DNA of 64,000 nt. Source: Simmondsia chinensis. Lineage: Eukaryota; Streptophyta; Magnoliopsida; Caryophyllales; Simmondsiaceae. Both the position numbers and the translations under genes were made by a program. Below are positions 56,204 through 64,000 of this stretch, one piece after another (position 1 is the first letter of the stretch; each line of letters opens with the position of its first letter). A model generated the notes under the pieces. It worked only from the letters and a program-made list of their open reading frames with translations. It did not search any database and was not told the origin of the DNA. The DNA is taken from the NCBI GenBank assembly GCA_018398585.1, contig JAGTTD010000007.1, positions 8,067,320 through 8,131,319 on the forward strand, in the 5' to 3' direction.

Positions 56204-58322
56204 TTGAAATTTAAATTGTGAATTCGCTGCTCCTAATATAACTAATTTAGGAAATTTTAGATTTAGAAATTAAATTTCTCGAACAATTGGTATCATAGTC
56301 AGTCTCCCATTATTCATGATATGCAAAAGGACAACATTAGGCATAAATGCGAAATTGTAAAAAAAATATGGGTTCTTGATGAGATCATGTTAAAATAAAA
56401 ATTAAAAAATTGTTGAATGAGTTCATATAATGTTCTTTGTATAAGTAAGGGGTGCAAAAGATATGATCGATTTCGTCCACAATAAAATCAAATATTATGA
56501 AAAGCTTATTCCAGACCTTTTTTAAACATCATTACGTGAGCTGCGAGAGCAATCTAAGGGAGTGATCAGTCTTAAGCATATGCCGTGTCACCAGCTATAT
56601 TACACAAAACTCAGGTACCATACAGACCATGGGTATGTGTCTTAGAGTCAGACTCGACTACTCTCTCAGAACTTCCCATTTTTGTTCTAATCTGAAGTGT
56701 CTAAGCAATATTAGTATTCAAGTATCCTTGTCCAATATGGATAACTGACATAGTTATGGTCGAAAGTATAACATTTAAAGGCCATAAAGAAAAACGCTCT
56801 CACTAACACTTTCCAGAATAGAACACAGAACAAAGGATAATAAAATGCAAAAATTACCTTTTATGGACCAGATAACAAACAAGAGATGAAAGATAGCCCC
56901 TGCAACTCTAACTCAGGATGGAATGGAGGCTCTAAAGCACTGAGCTGTGAGGTGTGGTCTGAGAAAGCATCTTTTGAGCTTCTGCAAAAATATCTGTTCT
57001 TTAATCGTATGCCCACATCACTTTTGTCCATCTTCATTTTACCACATCATCCTACCCAAGCTTCAATCGGCATCCATGATAAAGATGATCTAACAGGCCT
57101 TCAATTCTTCACATGGTGCTTCTGTGAATCACGAAGCGGTCATGCCAAATTAGCCACAAAGAAAAACAAGGAACCTCAAACTAAAGGGAAAGTGGGTATG
57201 GCACGCATACTCATTTTTGAACTATCTTATCATTACATAATTTCAAGGTACACGTAGTATCCACAGGTCAGACTCAGCTAATTTATAAGAGTAACTATGG
57301 TTTTGGTATCTCAATTTCATATTACAATATTCTTATCCAACATGCTACTTCAGTGAATAATAACTATGATTTCAGTCATTCCGAACAAAAACCATCGCCA
57401 GTGATTCTTTGATCGGATGAAACAATTCTAGATTTAGTGTGCAAATCTATACCCTAGAGAAATACTAGATGATGCTTCCCTCTTTTTCTATCTTTTGGTG
57501 GTGATGGTGGGAAAAGGGAGGGTTGGAAGGAGTTTTCTACCTTTTCAGTAAGATATTACTCTTCTTCGGCCCCTTGGATTTGTACTGAGAAACAAAAATA
57601 AGAATGCACTCTATTAATTTGTTTTCAAGTTGTTGAAAGTGTTATGGGCATGAAAGTTGGCTCAGACTTTAGATAATCATAATATTATAAGTCTTCAACA
57701 ATGATGATACACCATATATTCCATAGTAGATTTCAAACAAAACAAGTATGTTTCAGCTATTAGTTTCAATAGCACCAAGTGTCTCAGATACTACGTTTGG
57801 TTGTTTCTCCACCGCTAAAATGCAAACTGAAATCCTTAAAAGATCGCAGCAGAAAAATCCAGTGAAATGATGATTGCAACCAAAGAGGCTGTGGATCTCA
57901 GTTAAGTACAATGTTTTGAACATGATTGCGACCAAAGAGGTTGTTGAACTCAGTTGAGTACTGGTTTCTTGCCTCTTTCTCAGGAAGTTACACCAGACCC
58001 TTAAATTTGAAGCATTATAGGGATCATTACAAAAGTGCCTTTATTTAACAACCATTCAGGTAACGGCAAGCTCAAAATACGTTATGTAACATTATGCTAA
58101 AGTAACGGTCTTCTTCTACTACATACTACAAAGTTTGGACCGAATACTTACCAGATTGTTCTTCAAAGTGCAGAAGGAATAGATGGCCTCCCTTATAACA
58201 GCTGCTCCACTATACCGAGCAATCATAGAACTGACAAATATCTTCCCTAGGGCTCGTTACAATTATCCATCTAGTGACTCAACAAAGATAGAAGTACCGA
58301 AGTCGGGTAAAATATGGAGCCA
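56204..58322. other. Unassigned stretch, possibly downstream flank of the SDG41-like gene
   Basis: The plus frame 56886-57257 has no recognised similarity. 57760-57960 contains a short duplicated segment (GATTGCNACCAAAGAGG, 57878 and 57922). No repeat boundaries found. Confidence 0.35.
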
Positions 58323-58331
58323 ATTGGCATA

Positions 58332-58576
58332 AAAAAAAGAAAAAGGAACATACCTAGTGCCTCAAAGGCTTCCGCCTACGCAGGGTCCGCAGGGGGGAGG
58401 GGGTGCACGCAACCTTCTCCCTTCAGGGTGTTAACCTGAAGAGAGGTTGTTTCCCAGCGCCCCCAACTTGAGGGTGAGGACTTCCCGGGAGGTCACCCAT
58501 CCTAGTAGTACTCTCGCCCAAACACGCTTAACTTCGAAGTTCCAATGGGATCCGGTGACGGCGTGTTGGTGCCCTC
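58332..58576 (-). mobile_element. 5S rRNA-derived SINE with RTE-like tail
   Basis: Minus strand. The first ~100 bases (58576 to 58473) match plant 5S rRNA from its start through the internal promoter to near its 3' end (CACCGGATCCCAT, AAGTTAAGCGTG, GGGCGAGAGTA, GGATGGGTGACCTCC). The body (58470-58355) resembles the 3' region of the nearby RTE copies (CCTGCGTAGGCGGAAGCC, then CACTAGG). The end is a T-rich simple tract. ATTGGCATA (58323) and ATTGGTAAATA (58577) may be a decayed target duplication. See findings. Confidence 0.7.
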
Positions 58577-58649
58577 ATTGGTAAATAACATGATTAAATA
58601 ACAGGAGAGAAACTCTTATCCTGTGGATTAAATAACGGGAGAGAGACTC

Positions 58650-59594
58650 TTATCCATTAAGCATACTTCGTATGTGATGGGTTGCATAGGAATTATGACC
58701 ATAGCAAATGACACTTAAATATCCCCCATATGCCAAACAATGAACCCCAAGCTGAAACACATTTGTCCTTTCCTCGCCAACAGATTCGCAATCATCAGCT
58801 CTAGCAATATTTTGCTGGACTGCATGACATGGATACAGCTCAGCAGACCTCAGAGCTTCAAGCCAACTGAAATTGACAGGATCTTCGATACTTTCCAAAT
58901 AACAGCAACCTTGGGCCAAGAACCTCCAAACCTTTGCACTAAGATTTGAGACACAATGGAAAAACTCCCGAGATATGTTGCCAAACATTATGGTATCGAT
59001 TTGAGTGCACAAAGACTTTGTCTCAAACGTATCCATTAACGAGCAGTTGCGGCATGTACTACTTTTTTGGGATGGGAGTTTTGGCACCAAGCATGTTGCT
59101 AACAAATTCCACAATTGACTCCTTGCAAGAAATAGTAATGACTCACCAGCACTTATCCAGAAAGTGGCTGCAGAAACAAGGAGTGATGGTTCAGACATGA
59201 ACATATGGTGGGTTGCCCCCGCAAGCAGCAAGCAAAATGCTGCGCTGGTTCTACTCATGTTGAAAGCTTCGAACTGCTCACTACCAATAAACTGACTAGC
59301 ACGGATTTTATATATAGAGTACGATGACATATAGGCATTTAGTGATAGATGGTGCAGCGGAGACAACCTGAAATTCACATGAGGGCTTCTATTGTTTGGT
59401 TTGAAATGATCACTGATCAGACCCTTGGTAAGAAGATTCTCGATCTTTTCACAACACATTACAGGGTCACTCCCTGACATATACTCCGCCATTGTACTGT
59501 CAAGGAAATCCTTCAACTGTCCAACAGTCTTGTCCCTGTAAAGGTTGTTTATTGCACTCGAGCTTTTCATGTGCAGAGTAGTGTCAAAAGTTTC
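58650..59594 (-). CDS. SDG41-like SMYD-type SET protein, last coding exon
   Basis: A 314-residue exon ending in TAA at 58650-58652; the acceptor CTACAG sits just right of 59594. It encodes the helical C-terminal region typical of SMYD-like proteins: KTVGQLKDFLDSTMAEYM, SLNAYMSSYSIYKIRAS, FNMSRTSAAFCLLLAGATHH, SAAKVWRFL-like, and ending GVHCLAYGGYLSVICYGHNS. I recognise this as similar to plant SET DOMAIN GROUP 41 proteins, predicted lysine methyltransferases; the identification is by memory of the family. No stops or frameshifts, unlike everything around it, so the gene may be active. Spliced with the exon at 63136-63234 the frame runs on in phase 0. Confidence 0.65.
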   Translation of the reverse strand, partial: ETFDTTLHMKSSSAINNLYRDKTVGQLKDFLDSTMAEYMSGSDPVMCCEKIENLLTKGLISDHFKPNNRSPHVNFRLSPLHHLSLNAYMSSYSIYKIRASQFIGSEQFEAFNMSRTSAAFCLLLAGATHHMFMSEPSLLVSAATFWISAGESLLFLARSQLWNLLATCLVPKLPSQKSSTCRNCSLMDTFETKSLCTQIDTIMFGNISREFFHCVSNLSAKVWRFLAQGCCYLESIEDPVNFSWLEALRSAELYPCHAVQQNIARADDCESVGEERTNVFQLGVHCLAYGGYLSVICYGHNSYATHHIRSMLNG

Positions 59595-60026
59595 CTGTAG
59601 GTAAGGCAAGTTAATATGATAACAAGAACAACAAACCCAGTGCCACAAGGGCTCCTACATAAGCAGGGTCTGGGAGGGGTGGGATGTATGCAGCCTTACC
59701 CCTTCAAGGTGCTACCCTAAACGGAGGCTATGCCCGAGAACCCCACCCTAAGAAGCATAAAAGCAAAAGACATATAAGCATCTAAGTATAGGAGCATGAA
59801 AACAACACATATCAAGCATATAGAGAATAAAAGTAGCAAAAGCAGCAAATAGGCAATAACGAATAGACAACAAAAACGACAAAGCGAAACAAAACAATAA
59901 GCAGCCAACATATAGCGAAAGTGCGAATAATCAAATAGGCATATATAAAAACCTTGAGGCACTGGTATTAGCTTAGAAGTGCTCCTCGATCCTAAACCGT
60001 TAATCGGCTACACCTATGCTAACCCT

Positions 60027-60360
60027 TCACTTAGCTCTATCTGGGGCCATCTCCTCATTTAGGTTAAGGTAGGTGAGGTCACGTCGAATCGTCTCCATCC
60101 AACTCTTCTTTGGCTGGCCTCTCCCCCTATTCCCGTCTGAAATATAGAGTTGTTCGCATCTCCTGACCGTGGCAATGGTCGGTCTCCTCCTAACATGCCC
60201 AAACCACCGCAAACATTGCTCCCTCAACTTATCCTAGATTGGGGCCACACCCAATTTACTTCTTATAACTTCATTTCCGATCTTATCCTTCCTTGTGTGT
60301 CCATCACATCCATCTCAACATCCTCATCTCCGCCACTTTCAACTTCTGCTTATGATGATG
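60027..60360 (-). pseudogene. RTE ORF C-terminus, copy 2
   Basis: Pieces [25 protein letters not shown] and [20 protein letters not shown]; same blocks as copy 1 with a stop after the first block. Confidence 0.8.
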
Positions 60361-60538
60361 TTTAACTGGCCACCACTCCACCCCATAAGACATGGCCGAT
60401 ATCACTACCGTCTTGTAATATTTTCCCTTTTAACTTTAATGAGAACTTCCTATCACATAGTACCGCTGAAGCCATCCGCCATTTATGCCAACCTACTTTA
60501 ATCCGATTGTTGACATCTACGTCAACTTCACCGTCTTG

Positions 60539-60960
60539 TTACACCATAGAACCCAAGTATTTAAAGCATTCTTTCTTCGGCATGCACTCCGATCCAATCT
60601 TGACTTCTTCTATGCTTGGCCTGGTAGAGGTACAAAACTTGAGTTCCATATGCTCGATCTTAGATCTACTAAGTCTTACGCCTTTCAATTCCAAGGCCGT
60701 TGTCCAAAGTTCTAGCTTGTCATTCACCTCCTCTCTAAACTCCCCCACCAAGACTATATTATCCGCGAAAAGCATGCACCAAGGCACGTCCCCTTGGACG
60801 TGCGTAGAGAGCTCGTCCATAACCAGAATGAATAAAAAGGGACTCAAGGCTGATCCTTGGTGTACTCCAACTGTAATGGGGAAAGCTTATGTCTCCCCTT
60901 CCGCTATACGCACATTGGTTAGGTATATTGTGTGCAAGATATATTAATGCATGCACCTGA
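60539..60960 (-). pseudogene. RTE reverse transcriptase fragment
   Basis: SPFLFILVMDELSTHVQG, then MLFADNIVLV, where the catalytic F-A-D-D reads F-A-D-N, then LSRSKIEHMELKF and CFKYLGSMV. These are the palm and thumb blocks of RTE RT; a decayed stretch of the preceding region lies at 60850-60960. Confidence 0.8.
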
Positions 60961-62228
60961 AAATCCCCCCTCCTGCAAATCCCTATACCCAAAAAGTAAG
61001 GCCGTTTAACACAAAAACTCTAAAAAACTTCTACCATTGAGATGAAAAGCTATGCCGAATTTTTGATTAATTATAACATGTGTTTTTTAGGTTAACTACA
61101 ATAAAAACAATAAGCAATTTCTTTGTTCAACTTTGGATTATTTAAACTGTAGATCTCTGTACTTTAATAGTCTCAAGTTAGTATCTATATTTTAAATCAT
61201 CTCAATTTAATTTATTTACAATTTAAATTGTAGCAATATAATTCTAGTGTCAAATTAAACTCACTTTTTTTTCTTGTTACAACAAGCTAGTCCTCAATTT
61301 TTTAACTATGGTTTCTTCCTGGCATTTACTTACACATTCCTAATTTACACAATGTTTCACAAAAAGATTCTATCACCAACTTAACGCCAATTTTACCCTA
61401 AGACTACATTGCTACAATTTAAAATATAAAAGTACATGGAATAAATTGACGCAATAAGACCAAGCAAAAAGGACACTAAGCCTTCACGAACAGGGACCTA
61501 TGGCTTAAATACCCTTCAATTTTTAATTGAAGTACTTAAAAATATTAAAGAATAATTACTTTTATGGCTATTAATTAAAGTATTAACGAATAATTATTTT
61601 ATAGCTATTATAATGAAAAATTTAGAATAAGCAACGTTGAACATAACACATAAATATATATTATATTATTGCAAAGTATGGAAGGCAGTGAAGCAGCCAA
61701 TAACGCATAGAGGTTGTCAGTGTAAAAGCACTTCAATGATACACATGGACAGTCATAGGCAGTTGAGATTTATGTGAGAAGTGAAGAACCTTTCTTTCCA
61801 GGAGCGAATATGACAGGCATCTTCATTTTTTTCACTTCCCCAAGAGATACCAGCTCCCCGATTTCATTGTCATGATGCACATTTCACATTAAAATCCTAA
61901 CGTCTAGAATAGGGCCATGCTCATATGCTCTTGACAATGTGGTCATCTCCATTTAAGGTGAGGGGAATCCAGTGGTTCACTTACACAGAACCTGGCCAAC
62001 TAACTTCTCAAAATCTTTATTTTTAATCCAAAGAGGCTATTATCTGTAATCCTTCCTGTCTATTTCGAGGAGGCGGGTTGGGATAAGAACTTGGAAAAGG
62101 GGGGGAAAAAAAAGAGAAAAGAAAAGGTCATCTTCAAATTAATGATGGAAAAGAGAATAGCGAATCCAACTCTAGAATCCGGAATGAGAATGCAGTAGGA
62201 GATGAGGCCCGCCCCATCTTAATGCATA
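60961..62228. other. AT-rich intron sequence
   Basis: No coding or repeat boundary recognised. 61530-61620 has a short duplicated AAGTATTAACGAATAATTA-like segment. Confidence 0.4.
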
Positions 62229-62787
62229 ATATCAGTTTGCTTTCTTAATGCATAATATCCCAAATTCCCTATTCCTATCATTGCATTGCCCTTTAAGGCA
62301 TTGAGTCGAATAAGCAAGTCATCTTTTAATAGAGTGATTTCGAACGGTCAAGGGAAATGGGTTGGGCATAGAAGGTTTCTCTATCCAAGGGAGTGAGCCT
62401 TATGATCGGAATAGAAGGGTGCAGCGATCAACTAGCCTTGCATGAGGAGTTATATCTATTGAGTAACAGTACTTCTCCAGTATGGTCTAATCCAATCCGC
62501 ATCAAATGGTTTTGTTATGGGGTTTGTATCTACTCAAGGGCAAGTCTTATCTTCACTTCGCCATATCATGTACTACTATTATTCCCTATTACTATCATCA
62601 TTATTACCGAATCGGTAAGCATTGCATCTGCTTATCCCAAGTTCCCTATCCATTGGAATGAACGGTAAAGGCATTGAGATAATATTAGGATAATCAAATT
62701 CTTTATGGCTAGATTTCATCCTCTAATAGACTACAAGCAAGTACATAGATTATTGATATTATGCATTAAGAAAGTAAACTGATAGTC
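62229..62787. mobile_element. Candidate inverted-repeat element with organelle-like filling
   Basis: ATCAGTTTGCTTTCTTAATGC at the left is inverted as ATCAGTTTACTTTCTTAATGC (complement) at the right, with one mismatch over about 28 bases. The filling (for example GGGAAATGGGTTGGGCATAG, CCCTATTACTATCATC) has a composition unlike the surrounding intron and reminds me of plant mitochondrial intergenic DNA. No transposase. Target duplication not evident. Confidence 0.45.
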
Positions 62788-62950
62788 ATGGGACAAGTGT
62801 TTACTGAAATTGTAGACAACGTAAATTCACATGTCAACAAGTACCAGATAACACTGGATAAATTCAAACAGTAACATGATTGGTCAGATATAACCAGAAA
62901 AAAAATAACATAAGGTAAGCAATTCAAAGAAAAGAAAGCATCAAGGCAGA

Positions 62951-63040
62951 TATATATATATATATATTTATTTTTTTTTTCTTTTGTGTTGTGAGAAAGA
63001 GAGGGGGGGGGGGGGGGTGGGTTGTGTGTGTGTTTGGTTG
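62951..63040. repeat. Simple-sequence cluster (TA, T, G and GT runs)
   Basis: TA run (62951-62968), T10, G15 (63003-63017) and (GT)n in sequence. Confidence 0.85.
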
Positions 63041-63135
63041 GAGGATTGGGGGGAGATTGTTTATATCGAAATGGTGGAGTTATGTCCAGATCATATTGAA
63101 GAAAGTAAATGAAATCAGTATAAGAAAATGCCTAC

Positions 63136-63234
63136 CTGCAAAGTGTGATCCACATAAGTTTGGGGCAAAGCACTGCATCGGTTACAGCTACATAGGAACT
63201 GGTACTTCAGCCACATTTCTGACTGCCTAATCGG
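63136..63234 (-). CDS. SDG41-like SMYD-type SET protein, post-SET exon
   Basis: A 33-residue exon bordered by CACAG (acceptor) and GTAGGC (donor). It encodes RQSEMWLKYQFLCSCNRC and ALPQTYVDHTLQ. The C-x-C-x-x-C group after a W/Y-rich stretch is the zinc-binding post-SET segment of SMYD-type methyltransferases. It joins in phase 0 to the exon at 58650-59594. The SET domain proper and MYND-like part should lie further right, outside the window. Confidence 0.65.
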
Positions 63235-64000
63235 CTGTGACAAAGAATCCGATTAAAAAAAATTAGTACCATGGAAAAACAAATTAAACTCAAGTTTAAC
63301 CACAAGACAAACAGTATTACTTCTAAAGCACAGGATAACTACCAAACATGTAATCTCATAATGAAGTTCGTTGATAATGAAAATGGCACCAGAATAAAAT
63401 GCATAGTCAGAAAATAAGCAAATGCTTTTCATCAGAGAACTTGCCAAGAACAAAAGACATCCCAGGAATAAACCCGATAGAAAAAGACCATCATATATGT
63501 TGGGACACAGAACAGCAAAAGGGGCCAGCATTGGAAGCAGTGTCCTTCACAACGAGGTTAGTTTCCTCTTTCATCTACCTTCAAAAGAAAGATTTGCAAG
63601 TCGATTCTTGGGGGCCTATTCCTTAAATGAGCTATTCTTAAAATGTTAATGTCCCTACCTCCAGCCCTATCCTAAGGGCTAAACAGAACTTGAAAGTACG
63701 TGGTGTCCCAAGCCAGAGCTCAAGAGAAGAAGGCCAACATAACCACCATAATGGGCACATTGAAGCTGAGAAAATGGGCAGGTGAAGGAAACTTCAGAAT
63801 CCAAGTCCCTGGATGCATTTGGAGTTACATTTAGAGGAACTAAAGGTACCAGAACTAACAGAAATTGATGTTCTTAGATATTGAAAGGAAAAACAATGTG
63901 GATACCATGAGCCCTTTCAAATCGGTAAGGAAATCTTGACCATCCCTATCTCTGCAATGGCTTCAAAAGCAGCTTGTATTGCTGATAGGAGCGTCCCTGA
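63235..64000. other. Probable intron of the SDG41-like gene
   Basis: I found no further SET-domain exon on the minus strand here. A short coding exon could be missed. Confidence 0.4.

Larger units (their letters stand above)
59625..60960 (-). mobile_element. RTE LINE, copy 2, in the intron
   Basis: Minus strand. The 3' end carries CACTGGGTTTGTTGTTCTTG and the GGGAGCC/TATGTAGGAGCCC region shared with copy 1. Coding remnants lie at 60027-60360 and 60539-60847. Broken by frameshifts; 5' truncated near 60960. Same orientation as the host gene. Confidence 0.85.
59595..63135 (-). other. Intron of the SDG41-like gene (3541 bp)
   Basis: Donor GTAGGC (at 63135) and acceptor CTACAG (at 59595) join two coding exons in phase 0. 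The intron carries an RTE LINE (59625-60960), AT-rich sequence and an inverted-repeat element (62229-62787). Confidence 0.65.

Noticed and set aside
56886..57257. 123-residue plus-strand frame as a host gene
   Set aside because: No recognised domain, low-complexity composition and no splice or promoter support; left unassigned.
58473..58576. A 5S rRNA gene
   Set aside because: The match lacks a clean 5S 3' end and terminator, continues into an RTE-like body and stands alone, so a SINE head is more likely than a gene.

Overview
This window looks like low-gene-density nuclear DNA from a flowering plant with a large, transposon-rich genome, probably a eudicot. The evidence is plant Ty1/copia and Ty3/gypsy LTR elements with tRNA-iMet-type primer sites, LINEs of plant L1 and RTE type, a DUF1985 gene inside a Mutator-like element, hAT and other MITEs, and at the right end two exons that read as a plant SMYD-like (SDG41-like) SET-domain gene. 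I saw no intact transposon gene and no tRNA gene. Nothing here was searched against a database; family names rest on recognised motifs.

Layout. 1-2246: an internally deleted Ty3/gypsy element (family G), cut by the window edge. 2247-6455: AT-rich DNA with a TAA-flanked MITE (3402-3910), a solo LTR (4378-4985) and a foldback MITE (5299-5765). 6456-14602: a near-complete but broken Ty1/copia element whose 5' LTR is split by an ORF1-only LINE with a 16-bp target duplication. 14749-20090: repeat R, split by a second family-G element (15312-20055), itself split by a longer ORF1-only LINE (16191-19402). 20092-24095: three tandem LTR-type copies rich in a GCATGAGGTGGCA-like motif. 24100-29182: microsatellites, a TIR MITE and a third family-G element (minus strand) that carries two hAT-type MITEs.

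31109-40590 is the most striking object: a 9.48-kb Mutator-like element with a 9-bp target duplication (AATTCTTTT/AATTCTTTA). Its arms are inverted and each contains a large 83-bp tandem array built on the palindrome CATACACNGTGTATG. Between the arms is a broken DUF1985 gene. The architecture is that of a foldback/MULE element with a captured gene.

42093-50472: a Tat-like gypsy element (minus strand) whose interior is a patchwork of minisatellites, copia pieces in both orientations and a chromovirus integrase piece. 50535-54010: a second copy of R, split by a fourth family-G element (50919-53751, TSD CTTTC). 54967-55320: a probable CACTA/DUF4216 fragment. 55438-60960: two RTE LINE copies and a SINE whose head is 5S rRNA and whose tail resembles the RTE 3' end. 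58650-63234 (minus): two coding exons of the SDG41-like gene, separated by a 3.5-kb intron that took in an RTE copy and an inverted-repeat element. The upstream exons should lie beyond the right edge.

The host gene is the only likely functional unit. The rest is a layered insertion record in which the order of events can often be read directly from interrupted target duplications.
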